From assembly GCA_017746715.1 (NCBI GenBank), contig JAGHZQ010000026.1, positions 124,001 through 188,000 on the forward strand: 64,000 bases of DNA. Direction: 5' to 3'. The first letter of the stretch is position 1; each line of letters begins with the position of its first letter. The stretch is from Cyanobacteria bacterium SBLK (GTDB lineage Bacteria > Cyanobacteriota > Cyanobacteriia > Cyanobacteriales > Spirulinaceae). Shown piece after piece: positions 8,836 to 17,616 of the stretch. The notes below the pieces were generated by a model. The model was not told where the DNA came from, did not search any database, and worked only from the letters and a program-made list of their open reading frames with translations. The position numbers and the translations under genes are program-made.

Positions 8836-9516
8836 TGCTGTACTCTCCAAATATTCTTGGTTGTTGAGATAATCTTGGATATTGTTTAGTATTTGCTCCA
8901 GATACTTTATAACTTCTTGCTTAATTTCTATTAATTCTTCGATTGTATAATCTCTTCCAACTTTTTCAAATGATCTGAAACCATGTGCTAGATCGTTACG
9001 ATTTGATTTGACTTTGAGTAAATTTTCTCCGTGTTTTGTTGTATCATAATTAGTATCCGAGGAAAATCCGTAATTTTTTGCTATTTTCTTAATCTCTCTT
9101 GCATCTACATTACCTGAAAATAATTCATCTCGATTAAAACTGACTACAATAATATCAATGGAGATTCTAGAGATTTCTGAATAAATATTATCTGGAGATC
9201 GCTTTTTTAAATTTTTTAAGATGATTTTTTTTATTTCTGGTTTAAGGTCGTCAAAGGAAATTTCATTAGTGTTTAACTCCTCAAAAATAGCTTCAACAGC
9301 ATTTCGCATTGTAGACTCAGCTAAATTATAAAGTAATAAAAAACCATTAGCTTTTAAAGTTTTTGCTAGTTCTACATCTACAGATTTAATTTGTTGAGTT
9401 CCATCTTCCATAAACTGTGCGAGCTTTATTTTTTGGGTAATTAAACTCTCTAGAAAAGTAAAATAACTTTCTATTTCTAGAGCACGAGTATTAAAATCTA
9501 GAAGAATATTGTGCAT
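8824..9516 (-). CDS. MAE_28990/MAE_18760-type HEPN nuclease
   Basis: 230 residues, all-alpha, with the HEPN active-site signature RNDLAHG (R173-x4-H178) in the C-terminal helical part and an N-terminal segment TRALEIESYFTFLE seen in this cyanobacterial family. HEPN domains with R-x4-6-H are usually metal-independent RNases used in toxin-antitoxin, abortive infection and restriction-linked systems. Its ATG overlaps the last base of the DUF262 gene (TAATG), so translation is coupled. Its 3' end overlaps the methyltransferase gene by 12 bases. Function is inferred from motif and context. Confidence 0.8.
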   Translation of the reverse strand: MHNILLDFNTRALEIESYFTFLESLITQKIKLAQFMEDGTQQIKSVDVELAKTLKANGFLLLYNLAESTMRNAVEAIFEELNTNEISFDDLKPEIKKIILKNLKKRSPDNIYSEISRISIDIIVVSFNRDELFSGNVDAREIKKIAKNYGFSSDTNYDTTKHGENLLKVKSNRNDLAHGFRSFEKVGRDYTIEELIEIKQEVIKYLEQILNNIQDYLNNQEYLESTASSP

Positions 9517-10598
9517 TATTTTTCAAGTAATCGATCTCTAACGTATTCAATACGTCGTATAACTTTAGGTCTAGAGTTACTGGAATCGGAAGTTGTATAT
9601 TCTTTAAATTCCTCTGATTCGAGCCATTCTAGAGAATACGGTACTAAATTTTCATTTTCTCGTAATGCCAGTGCAACTCCTACTGAGATAGCTTCAAATC
9701 GAATGCGGGGGGTTCTGATATGTTGTTTTCCTTTACTGAACCCATTAGGAAAATACTGAGCTACAAATTCTAACATCGCATTAAATTCATTTTCCATTGT
9801 TTTTTCATCAAACTCCTCATTATTCTTGTTCTCAAGATATTCATTCAAGAATTCATTAACCCTACGCTTAAAATTCTCATAATTATCCAGATAAGCAAAA
9901 AATCGCAAAACAAATTCTTGAGGTTCTTGTCTTTTTTTCGCTGCTTCGGATAATGGACATAACTCATCAAATTTTGGATTTTTAGATAATTTTTCCATAA
10001 AACTTAGAAAAGGTCCTGGGGATATTCCACGACGTTTTTCCATATCGTTGAGTTCTACGCTTCCTGTATTAATACGTTCAAACATATCTCTCCTAACTTC
10101 TTCATCTGCTTTCTCTGTGAGTTGGATCATCCGCAAACTGCTACGCTTAAAGCGTCTCTGTCGAGAAAGCGGTAAATCTTTGAATTGAAAACCATTTAAA
10201 GTTTTGAGCTTCTTTAAATTTTTCAATGTAAGTTGATTGTGAAGAAACTTTTCTAAAGTACGAATTCTTTGTGTACCATCTACAATCTCTAACCGTCCTA
10301 AATCATTCTCCGAATCGTAAATATCTGCAACAAAAATATAGGGTATTGGTAGTCCTAGCAATACAGATTCAATAAATTTTGATTGTCTACCATCATCCCA
10401 AGCACTATCTCGTTGGTAATCGGGTATAAAAAGTTCATTTTCGTCGTTTTCTTTGCCTTCAGAATATTTATGAACTAAGATTTCAACAGGATATTCTTTG
10501 GTATCATAATCAACGGGTTTTTGCTTTTCTCGTATTTCTGCTTCTGCTATCTCTTTCTGTTTGGGAGTAATTTGAGATATTTCTGACTTTAGTGACAT
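9516..10598 (-). CDS. DUF262 (GmrS/ParB-like) protein, probable defence component
   Basis: 360 residues. The N-terminal DUF262 domain shows IPDYQRDSAW (58-67), FIESVLLGLPIPYIFV and VDGTQRIRTL (106-115). In related ParB/Srx-fold proteins, including GmrS of the GmrSD type IV enzymes, this fold binds or hydrolyses nucleotide, with DGQQR/DGTQR as the key motif. The C-terminal half has no recognisable HNH or GmrD nuclease domain, so cleavage may be delegated to the HEPN protein encoded next in the same operon. First gene of a two-gene operon; AT-rich and without HIP1. Confidence 0.85.
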   Translation of the reverse strand: MSLKSEISQITPKQKEIAEAEIREKQKPVDYDTKEYPVEILVHKYSEGKENDENELFIPDYQRDSAWDDGRQSKFIESVLLGLPIPYIFVADIYDSENDLGRLEIVDGTQRIRTLEKFLHNQLTLKNLKKLKTLNGFQFKDLPLSRQRRFKRSSLRMIQLTEKADEEVRRDMFERINTGSVELNDMEKRRGISPGPFLSFMEKLSKNPKFDELCPLSEAAKKRQEPQEFVLRFFAYLDNYENFKRRVNEFLNEYLENKNNEEFDEKTMENEFNAMLEFVAQYFPNGFSKGKQHIRTPRIRFEAISVGVALALRENENLVPYSLEWLESEEFKEYTTSDSSNSRPKVIRRIEYVRDRLLEK

Positions 10599-10738
10599 AA
10601 CTACAATATTTCCGTAAAAAATATGAGTAATATAGTCAGTTTATCATTTTATCGTGCTAATCCAAGATAGTTGCTCAGTATCGAGGTGCGAGAACTACAA
10701 ATATCCCCATCTGTCGCGCACGCAACAAATATACCCCA

Positions 10739-10768
10739 ACAAAAAAAGGCACGCGATCGCGTGCCTTG
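10739..10768 (-). terminator. Rho-independent terminator of glgB
   Basis: On the minus strand the hairpin AAGGCACGC-GATC-GCGTGCCTT is followed directly by a run of T (plus-strand A run 10739-10747). It lies 20 bases past the glgB stop. The palindrome is centred on an embedded HIP1 octamer. Confidence 0.85.
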
Positions 10769-10788
10769 TCAACGAAGAAACTTAAATC

Positions 10789-13107
10789 TTAACTCTCTGT
10801 TACTTCGGCTTCAATTGCCTTTTGCTTTTCCGCGAGAGCCTCAGCCGTTTTCTGACGGTCTAACTTAAAGTAGAGAACCCCCAAAGGCGGCAAACATAAA
10901 TCCAGAGAATAGGGCTTATCGTGGAAAGACCATTCCTCAGCCCATTTTCCGCCTAAATTCCCCATATTGCTACCGCCATATTTCCCGGCATCGCTATTAA
11001 ACAACTCCGTATAAAATCCCTCCTCGTAAACGCCAATGCGGTAATGGCTGTGAGGTTGGGGGGTAAAGTTGCAAACGCAGATGATATAATCTTCGGGATC
11101 GTGACTGCGACGAATGAAAGAAACAACGCTATGACGATTATCGCTGCAATCGATCCATTCAAACCCTTCCTGTTCGTAATCCTTATCATATAATGCCGGC
11201 TGACTCTTATACATGGCATTGGCATCGCTGAAGAAACGCTTCAGGTTTTGGTGCGGTTCGTGCTGCAATAAATGCCAATCTAAATCACCCCAAATATTCC
11301 ACTCATCCCACTGACCGAACTCCATGCTCATAAACAGGGTTTTCTTGCCGGGATGGGCGAACATATAAGTAAAGAGAGCGCGGACGTTGGCGAACTTTTG
11401 CCATTCGTCGCCCTGCATTTTACCGATCATGCTGCTCTTACAGTGAACCACCTCATCGTGGGACAAGGCGAGCATATAGTTTTCGCTGTGGTTGTACCAC
11501 ATGCTGAAGGTGACATTATTTTGGTGGAACTGACGAAACCACGGATCCATATGGAAATAATCCAACATATCGTGCATCCAGCCCATGTTCCATTTTAGGT
11601 TGAAGCCCAGACCCCCGACATAGGTCGGCCAAGACACCATCGGCCAGTCCGTAGACTCTTCCGCAATGGAGAGAATGCCGGGATAGTAGCTGTAGAGAAC
11701 GCTATTCACCTGACAGATAAAATCGCGAGCCTCGAGGTGTTCGTGACCGCCGTATTTATTCGCCGTCCATTCCCCATCTTTGCGGAAATAGTTGCGATAG
11801 AGCATGGACGCCACCGCATCTACCCGCATGCCATCGATGTGATATTTATCGAACCAGAAGAGGGCATTAGAAACGAGGAAATTGCGAACCTCATTGCGTC
11901 CGTAGTTAAAAACGAGAGTTCCCCATTCCTTATGCTCCCCAATGCGAGGGTCTTCGTATTCGTAAAGGTGAGTCCCATCAAAGCGAGCGAGACCGTGGCC
12001 GTCTTTGGGGAAGTGGCCGGGAACCCAGTCTACGAGGACTCCAATGCCGTTTTTGTGGCATTCGTCCACAAAATACATGAAGTCTTCGGGGGAACCATAA
12101 CGGGAAGTCGGGGCAAAATAACCCGTGACCTGATAACCCCAAGACCCATCAAAGGGATGTTCCGCAACCGGAAGAAGTTCGATGTGAGTAAAACCCAACT
12201 CTTTCACGTAAGGAATGAGACGTTGAGCCATTTCGTAGTAGGTGAGATACCGCGCCCCTTCCTTGTAGTCGTTGGCTTGAATAGACGGCCCTTCTCCGTT
12301 GAGATAACGAGCGGGATAGTGCATGGCTTCGTGCATCCACGAGCCTAAATGGACTTCGTAAACAGAAATGGGTCCGTTGAGGGTATCGCCACTGCGGCGT
12401 TTTTCCATCCACTCGCTATCCTTCCACTCATAAGCATCGAGATCGGCGACGATGGAGGCGGTTTTCGGTCTGACTTCTTGCCAGAAACCATAGGGATCGC
12501 TCTTTTCGTAAATATGTCCGTCCCAGTTTTTAATCTCGTATTTGTAATGCGCGCCGGCTTTTAATTCTGGAATAAAAATATCCCAAGTTCCGCCATCGAG
12601 TTTCCGCATTTGATGGTGGCGACCGTCCCAATTGTTAAAGTCTCCTAATACGGAAACGTTACGGCTATTGGGAGCCCAAACAGAAAAGTACACGCCCTTG
12701 ACCCCATTTTGTTCCATGGGATGCGCGCCCATTTTTTCGTACACGCGGTGATGGTTGCCCTCGCCAAAGAGATGCAGGTCAAAACCGGTGAGAACTGGAG
12801 ATTTGAAGGCGTAGGGATCGTGAATGACGCGATCGCGTTCTCCTTCGCGAATGCGGAGTTGATAATGAGCGAGTTCTTCGGTTTCGATCTTGCACTCGAA
12901 GAAGTTGGGATGATGAACCGCCTGCATAATGTGTTCTTGGCGCTCGTCGGGACAAATTACCCATGCCTGTTCCGCGTTGGGAAGATAGGCGCGGACGACC
13001 CAACTGTGAACTTTACCGTTTTGTTCGAGAGGATGGGGTCCGAGGACTTCAAAGGGGTCGTGATGCTGATTCCAAACGATTTTGTTAACTTGTTCTGGAG
13101 CAATCAT
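10789..13107 (-). CDS. glgB: 1,4-alpha-glucan branching enzyme
   Basis: 772 residues, close to the usual GH13 branching enzyme length. An N-terminal CBM48-like module precedes the catalytic barrel. Conserved blocks include GYFAPTSRYGSPEDFMYFVD, DGMRVDAVASMLY (nucleophile Asp), LSIAEEST (general acid Glu) and ALSHDEVVH (third carboxylate). It makes alpha-1,6 branches in glycogen by transferring short chains. ATG at 13107. Transcribed alone and closed by a strong terminator. GC- and HIP1-rich like the core genome. Confidence 0.97.
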   Translation of the reverse strand: MIAPEQVNKIVWNQHHDPFEVLGPHPLEQNGKVHSWVVRAYLPNAEQAWVICPDERQEHIMQAVHHPNFFECKIETEELAHYQLRIREGERDRVIHDPYAFKSPVLTGFDLHLFGEGNHHRVYEKMGAHPMEQNGVKGVYFSVWAPNSRNVSVLGDFNNWDGRHHQMRKLDGGTWDIFIPELKAGAHYKYEIKNWDGHIYEKSDPYGFWQEVRPKTASIVADLDAYEWKDSEWMEKRRSGDTLNGPISVYEVHLGSWMHEAMHYPARYLNGEGPSIQANDYKEGARYLTYYEMAQRLIPYVKELGFTHIELLPVAEHPFDGSWGYQVTGYFAPTSRYGSPEDFMYFVDECHKNGIGVLVDWVPGHFPKDGHGLARFDGTHLYEYEDPRIGEHKEWGTLVFNYGRNEVRNFLVSNALFWFDKYHIDGMRVDAVASMLYRNYFRKDGEWTANKYGGHEHLEARDFICQVNSVLYSYYPGILSIAEESTDWPMVSWPTYVGGLGFNLKWNMGWMHDMLDYFHMDPWFRQFHQNNVTFSMWYNHSENYMLALSHDEVVHCKSSMIGKMQGDEWQKFANVRALFTYMFAHPGKKTLFMSMEFGQWDEWNIWGDLDWHLLQHEPHQNLKRFFSDANAMYKSQPALYDKDYEQEGFEWIDCSDNRHSVVSFIRRSHDPEDYIICVCNFTPQPHSHYRIGVYEEGFYTELFNSDAGKYGGSNMGNLGGKWAEEWSFHDKPYSLDLCLPPLGVLYFKLDRQKTAEALAEKQKAIEAEVTES

Positions 13108-13438
13108 GTTGGCTTATCTATAAGGGCTATTTATCTCAAAAGGAGAGAGGTTGGTCGAGAACGCCGTTCGTTTCGATGATTATTAATATATTGTAATATT
13201 TCGCCAATTTGCGAAAATTCTCTGATTTTGCTGAGAGTGGAGGAAATTTGGAGCGATCGCCCTTCTCTTTCTTTCTGTTGGATGGCCAAACTAATGATGC
13301 GATCGCCCTCCTCCCGATAATTGAAGGAAAGGCGATCGCGGTTGAGCGAGGTTAAGGATTAGACAGGGAATTCCCTAGTGCAGTACAGTGATGAAACTCG
13401 ACAAAAAACGCGAACATTGCAGCGTTTTTGATTCCTCA
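13108..13438. other. Intergenic region, no gene seen
   Basis: About 330 bases between glgB and the type I methyltransferase gene, with three HIP1 octamers. The reading frame of hsdM is open upstream to GTG 13388/ATG 13391, so the hsdM start could lie inside this stretch. No promoter was identified with confidence. Confidence 0.5.
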
Positions 13439-15112
13439 ATGCCGAAAGCCAAGACCCAAAAAAAGACAAAATCGAAGGAAACTCTAGAGCAGAAGTTGTG
13501 GAAGTCGGCGGATAAGCTGCGGAAAAACATGGATGCTGCCGAGTACAAGCACATCGTGTTGGGTTTGATTTTTCTCAAGTACATTTCCGATGCCTTTGAG
13601 GTATTGTCCGAAAAATTGGTGGTGGGGGAAGGGGAATGCGAGGGAGCGAATTTGGAGGATAAGGCTGAGTATTTGGCGGAAAATGTCTTTTTCGTACCGG
13701 AAACTGCCCGTTGGTCATTTTTGCAGGGGAAGGGGAAACTCCCGGAGATCGGCAAGTGGGTCGATGATGCGATGGAGGCGATCGAGCAGGACAACCCCCA
13801 ACTGAAAGGGATTTTACCGAAGGTTTACGCCCAGCAGAAGTTCGATAAAAGTTCTTTGGGGGGGTTAATCGATCTCATCGGCAGCGTTCGGTGGGTAGGG
13901 GATGCGACGGCGACTTCGGAACGGTTGGATTTAGATTTGGAAGGGAATGGGGTGAAGTTGAAGCAAGGAGATATTTTGGGGCGGGTTTACGAGTATTTTT
14001 TGGGAGAGTTTGCCCTCGCTGAAGGAAAGAAAGGGGGACAGTTCTACACGCCGGAGAGTATTGTTAAGGTATTGGTGGAGATGGTAGAACCTTACGAGGG
14101 ACGAGTGTTCGATCCCTGTTGCGGGTCGGGGGGGATGTTCGTCTGGAGCGAGAAGTTCGTGGCGCACCATCAAGGACGGTTGGATGATATCTCGATTTAC
14201 GGGCAGGAGAGCAATGAGACGACATGGCGGTTATGCAAGATGAATTTGGCGATTCGGGGCATCGATACGTCGCAGATTAAGTGGAATGGGGAGGGGTCGT
14301 TTCTCAATGATTCTCACCCGGATTTGAAGGCGGATTTTATTTTGGCGAATCCGCCGTTTAATGATAGCGATTGGAGTGGGGAGTTATTGCGGAAAGACGG
14401 ACGCTGGCAGTATGGCACGCCACCGACGGGAAATGCGAATTTTGCATGGGTGCAGCATTTTCTCTATCATCTCGCACCGACGGGATGTGCGGGGTTCGTT
14501 TTGTCGAATGGGTCTTTGTCGTCCAATACGGGGGGAGAGGGGGAGATTCGACGGGCGATCGTTGAGGCGGATTTGGTGGATTGCATCGTAATGTTACCGA
14601 CGCAGTTGTTTTACAATACGGGGATTTCGGCTTGTTTGTGGTTTTTGAGTCGGTATGAGAATGGGAGCAAGTATCGGGAGCGCAAGGAGGAAATTTTGTT
14701 TATCGATGCGTCGGAGTTGGGATATATGGTCAATCGCCGCAATCGGGCGTTTAAGGATGAGGATATTGCTAAAATTGCGGGGACCTATCGAGCGTGGAAG
14801 TTGCCTTCCTCTAACCCCTCCCCTTGGGAGGGGGATCGCCCTTCAGGAGAGGGATCGGGGAGAGGGTACGCGGATATTAAAGGGTTTTGCAAGTCGGCAA
14901 CTTTGGCGGAGATTGAAAAGCATAATTTTGTTTTGACTCCGGGGCGGTATGTGGGGATACCGGAGGAGGAGGACGATGGAATCCCCTTTGAGGAGAAGAT
15001 GGGAGCGTTAACGCGGGAATTGGGGGAACAAATGCGAGAAGGTGCGGCGTTGGATGAGGAGATTAAGCGGCAGTTGGCAAAGGTGGGGTTTGAAATTGAA
15101 GGGGTGGAATGA
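13439..15112 (+). CDS. hsdM: Type I restriction-modification DNA adenine methyltransferase subunit
   Basis: N6-adenine methyltransferase of a type I system. The N-terminal HsdM helical domain ([19 protein letters not shown]) precedes motif [12 protein letters not shown] and motif IV ANPPFN. I chose ATG 13439 because family members begin close to this region; ATG 13391 and GTG 13388 are also in frame and neither has a good ribosome binding site. Between AWKLP and [13 protein letters not shown] the frame runs through an inserted palindromic repeat (14805-14866) that adds about 20 proline- and glycine-rich residues. Followed by a xisH/xisI remnant and hsdS. No intact hsdR is present, so the complex may only methylate. 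Confidence 0.93.
   Translation: MPKAKTQKKTKSKETLEQKLWKSADKLRKNMDAAEYKHIVLGLIFLKYISDAFEVLSEKLVVGEGECEGANLEDKAEYLAENVFFVPETARWSFLQGKGKLPEIGKWVDDAMEAIEQDNPQLKGILPKVYAQQKFDKSSLGGLIDLIGSVRWVGDATATSERLDLDLEGNGVKLKQGDILGRVYEYFLGEFALAEGKKGGQFYTPESIVKVLVEMVEPYEGRVFDPCCGSGGMFVWSEKFVAHHQGRLDDISIYGQESNETTWRLCKMNLAIRGIDTSQIKWNGEGSFLNDSHPDLKADFILANPPFNDSDWSGELLRKDGRWQYGTPPTGNANFAWVQHFLYHLAPTGCAGFVLSNGSLSSNTGGEGEIRRAIVEADLVDCIVMLPTQLFYNTGISACLWFLSRYENGSKYRERKEEILFIDASELGYMVNRRNRAFKDEDIAKIAGTYRAWKLPSSNPSPWEGDRPSGEGSGRGYADIKGFCKSATLAEIEKHNFVLTPGRYVGIPEEEDDGIPFEEKMGALTRELGEQMREGAALDEEIKRQLAKVGFEIEGVE
14805..14866. repeat. Palindromic repeat inserted in frame in hsdM
   Basis: The stretch contains CTAACCCCTCCCCTTGGGAG, GGGGATCG and a complementary GAGAGGG end, a dispersed cyanobacterial repeat type. 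It keeps the hsdM frame, encoding roughly [21 protein letters not shown] related copy lies at the end of hsdS (16622-16662). Confidence 0.7.
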
Positions 15113-15350
15113 TGCCAGCACGGGATTTTTACCACGATGCGGTGAAGAATGCGTTAATTAAGGATGGGTGGACGATTACCAACGATCCCTATATTTTGAA
15201 TATTGGAGGTAGAGATTTGTTTGTGGATTTGGGAGTGAAGAGGATGGGATTGCTGAGGATTTGTTGCGATCGGGCATCCCCAAGGAGAAAATTGTTTTGG
15301 GGTTTCATCCGCCGGAGGTGCGCCCTTATACTGGGTTTGCTGTGGGTTAG
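15112..15350 (+). pseudogene. Fused remnant of xisH (5' part) and xisI (3' part)
   Basis: From ATG 15112 the first 40 codons match the start of XisH (ARDFYHDAVKNALIKDGW, then GGRDLFVDLG). Around 15232-15236 the frame shifts. The next frame then reads EDGIAEDLLRSGIPKEKIV followed by LGFHPPEVRPYTGFAVG and a stop at 15348-15350, which is the C-terminus of XisI. xisH and xisI are normally adjacent genes (fdxN-element excision controlling factors, widespread in cyanobacteria), so one internal deletion removed the end of xisH and most of xisI. The start overlaps the hsdM stop (ATGA). Not functional as read. Confidence 0.75.
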
Positions 15351-15362
15351 GGGGGTTGAGTG

Positions 15363-16712
15363 ATGAGCGAATGGCAACAATTTAGACTCAACGAACTATG
15401 CAAAATTACCTCGAGTAAGAGGATTTTCAGTCGAGAGTATGTCGATTCCGGTATTCCCTTTTATCGCTCAAAAGAAATTATAGAAAAGGCTTTGGGAAAT
15501 CCAATTACGGAGTGCTTATTCATTTCAGAAAAAAGATTTAGAGAAATACACAAAAAATTTGGAAGTCCGAAAGAAGGAGATATTTTAATCAGTTCAGTTG
15601 GAGTGAGAACTGGAATACCATATCTTGTCAAAAAAAAGGATGATGAATTTTATTTTAAAGATGGAAATCTAATATGGATAAAGTGCTTGTCTGAACTGCT
15701 TAATAGTAGTTTTTTCTTGTACTGGCTAAAATCAAATCTAGGACAAGAAAGTCTTGAATCAGTTATGATAGGTTCTGCACAACCAGCCTTAACAATTGTT
15801 GGTGTTTCTGAACTTTATCTAAAAATTCCCGATATTCAAGAACAAAAAGAAATTGCTGCAATTCTATCCTGTCTAGATGCAAAAATTGAAAACCTCAGAA
15901 AACAAAACGAAACTCTAGAACGAATTGCCCAGACGCTATTTAAGCATTGGTTTATCGATTTTGAGTTTCCCAACGAGAAGGACGAACCCTATCGCTCCTC
16001 CGGTGGGGCGATGCAGTCTTCTGCGTTAGGCGAAATTCCTGTAGGCTGGCACGTTGGTAAAGTTGGTGAGGAGGTCGAGACTTTGGGAGGTGGAACACCA
16101 TTAACGAAAGAAATATCATATTGGGAAAATGGCGATATTGCTTGGTATTCTCCAACAGACTTAACCAAAGCCAAAACTTTATTTTCAATAGACTCTGAGA
16201 AAAAAATTACCGAGTTAGGATTGAAAAATAGTTCTGCTAAATTGTTTCCTAAATATTCTTTGTTAATGACGAGTCGAGCAACTATAGGTGAAATAGCAAT
16301 TAATACAAGAAAAGCATCTACAAATCAAGGATGTATTACGATTGTTCCAAGTCGGAAATTTAGTATTTATTACTTGCACGGTTGGTTATTAACAAAAATT
16401 AGAAAAATTAAAGTTTTAGCTTCTGGTAGTACATTTCCTGAAATCAGTAAATCTATATTTATAAATTTAGAATTTATTGTACCAAATCCCGATATTTTAG
16501 TTAGACATAAACAAGCAATAGAACCAATCTATAAAAAAGTAGAAAATAATATTTTCCAAATCCAAACCCTAACCAAAACCCGCGATACTCTTCTACCTAA
16601 ACTCATGAGCGGCAATTTCAGACCCTCCCCTAACCTCTCCCCTGGGGAGGAGGATCGGAGTGGAGCGGAGCGTAGAGAATTGCCGATCGCGACTGGGAAA
16701 CCCCGACAATAA
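15363..16712 (+). CDS. hsdS: Type I restriction-modification specificity subunit
   Basis: 449 residues with two target-recognition domains. Each is followed by a conserved coiled-coil: IPDIQEQKEIAAILSCLD with LRKQNETLERIAQTLFKHWF, then TLTKTRDTLLPKLMSG. The first TRD spans roughly residues 1-150, the second 210-390. ATG 15363 follows an in-frame GTG at 15360. After LLPKLMSGNF the normal end is replaced by about 30 extra residues read from an inserted repeat and from hsdR debris. TRD DNA is very AT-rich, as is common for exchanged TRDs. Works with HsdM to set the methylation site. Confidence 0.93.
   Translation: MSEWQQFRLNELCKITSSKRIFSREYVDSGIPFYRSKEIIEKALGNPITECLFISEKRFREIHKKFGSPKEGDILISSVGVRTGIPYLVKKKDDEFYFKDGNLIWIKCLSELLNSSFFLYWLKSNLGQESLESVMIGSAQPALTIVGVSELYLKIPDIQEQKEIAAILSCLDAKIENLRKQNETLERIAQTLFKHWFIDFEFPNEKDEPYRSSGGAMQSSALGEIPVGWHVGKVGEEVETLGGGTPLTKEISYWENGDIAWYSPTDLTKAKTLFSIDSEKKITELGLKNSSAKLFPKYSLLMTSRATIGEIAINTRKASTNQGCITIVPSRKFSIYYLHGWLLTKIRKIKVLASGSTFPEISKSIFINLEFIVPNPDILVRHKQAIEPIYKKVENNIFQIQTLTKTRDTLLPKLMSGNFRPSPNLSPGEEDRSGAERRELPIATGKPRQ
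16622..16662. repeat. Palindromic repeat at the 3' end of hsdS
   Basis: Contains CCTCCCCTAACCTCTCCCCT followed by GGGGAGG, the same family as the insertion in hsdM. It encodes part of the extended HsdS C-terminus (RPSPNLSPGEED). Confidence 0.65.
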
Positions 16713-16794
16713 CGAATTCCTCGCCGTCAATATGCAAGCGATCGCTCGCATCAACCGCGTCTACTTCAAGAAAACCGATCGTGATTTTCAATGA
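16696..16794 (+). pseudogene. hsdR remnant (type I restriction subunit, almost entirely deleted)
   Basis: In a frame different from hsdS the sequence reads GNPDNNEFLAVN and continues without break as MQAIARINRVYFKKTDRD, then TGA at 16792. The first segment is typical of the HsdR N-terminal nuclease domain (usually NNEFLAVNQF..). The second is typical of the helicase region far downstream (MQAIARVNRVF..). This indicates removal of most of a roughly 3-kb hsdR by an internal deletion. The fragment is short, so some doubt remains. Confidence 0.6.
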
Positions 16795-16891
16795 AGGCTG
16801 AGGTATTTACAGAGGCAGCAGGGAATGAATGAGGCTCGTTGCAGAGGTAACTGTATCTTTCGAGCGTTGCCTCCACTTTAATTGCGAGTTG

Positions 16892-17554
16892 TCAATTCCA
16901 TCCATTTGTGACTTCCTCGACAATCAGGGCATCGGCTTCTTGCTTGCGAAGGCTGAGATACAAGCCACCTGCATTAATTTCTACGGAATATCCCAAAGGT
17001 GCAACCCGAAGGACGGTAAATTCGGTTCCGGGGGCCAATCCCATCGAAAGAAGTTTGCCGCGATATCCTTGATAGGCTTTTTCGTAGCCCAATACGCGCC
17101 CCGTGCTTCCGGGTGTCATTTCCCGCAGAGAGAGAATCGTTTCGGTTGCGTCTGTCGTTTGAGGCGATCGGGTTTCTTCTCTCGGGTCGATCTCGATGGG
17201 GCGATCGCTCACCATAATTGTTTGTGCCATTCCCGCTCCCAAACCCATACAGTTATTATCAATAGCCACAATAACAGAACCGCTAGGCTGATTGCTAATT
17301 ATTTGCAATTGTACTCCGGGGATGAGTCCCATTTCCAACAGGCGATCGAGTCCTTCTCGACCCCGATATCCGACAATCCAAACTTGCGAACCGCATCCTG
17401 CTTCAGACAAGGGAAATGCCGCCTCCGGAATTGACGAGCTCGCTTCGGAAACATCGGCATTTCCCGTCCCGCCCAAAAAAGTAAACCCCCAATCGGGTTG
17501 CTTTTGGTTTCGTTGCCGTCGGTTTTTCGCTTGTCGGTGGTGATGACCGTTCAC
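16892..17554 (-). CDS. Tandem FeoA-domain protein
   Basis: I place the start at GTG 17554, six bases after AAGGAG at 17559-17564; a TTG at 17572 is also in frame. A basic, His/Gln-rich N-terminus is followed by two FeoA (SH3-like) domains: one around GLDRLLEMGLIPGVQLQII, one around YRGKLLSMGLAPGTEFTVL. FeoA modulates the FeoB ferrous iron transporter in the cytoplasm. No feoB is adjacent, so it may serve a distant feoB or act as a regulator. A Fur-box-like site and a promoter lie just upstream, consistent with iron-repressed expression. Confidence 0.85.
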   Translation of the reverse strand: MNGHHHRQAKNRRQRNQKQPDWGFTFLGGTGNADVSEASSSIPEAAFPLSEAGCGSQVWIVGYRGREGLDRLLEMGLIPGVQLQIISNQPSGSVIVAIDNNCMGLGAGMAQTIMVSDRPIEIDPREETRSPQTTDATETILSLREMTPGSTGRVLGYEKAYQGYRGKLLSMGLAPGTEFTVLRVAPLGYSVEINAGGLYLSLRKQEADALIVEEVTNGWN

Positions 17555-17584
17555 TGAACTCCTTGAAAACAACTTCTATTTTGT

Positions 17585-17599
17585 TAATAATTATTCTCA
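17585..17599 (-). promoter_or_regulatory. Fur-box-like operator upstream of the FeoA gene
   Basis: The minus strand reads TGAGAATAATTATTA, matching 12 of 14 defined positions of the 7-1-7 Fur consensus TGATAATnATTATCA. It is 31 bases upstream of the GTG start and just past the putative -10, a position where a bound repressor would block initiation. Confidence 0.6.
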
Positions 17600-17616
17600 A
17601 TAATTGTCTTGTTCTA

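Noticed and set aside
11737..13179. Long plus-strand frames (11737-12348 and 12709-13179)
   Set aside because: They are antisense shadows of the high-GC third positions of glgB and match no family.
16829..17434. Plus-strand frame of 201 codons
   Set aside because: Antisense to the tandem FeoA gene, whose domains are clear.
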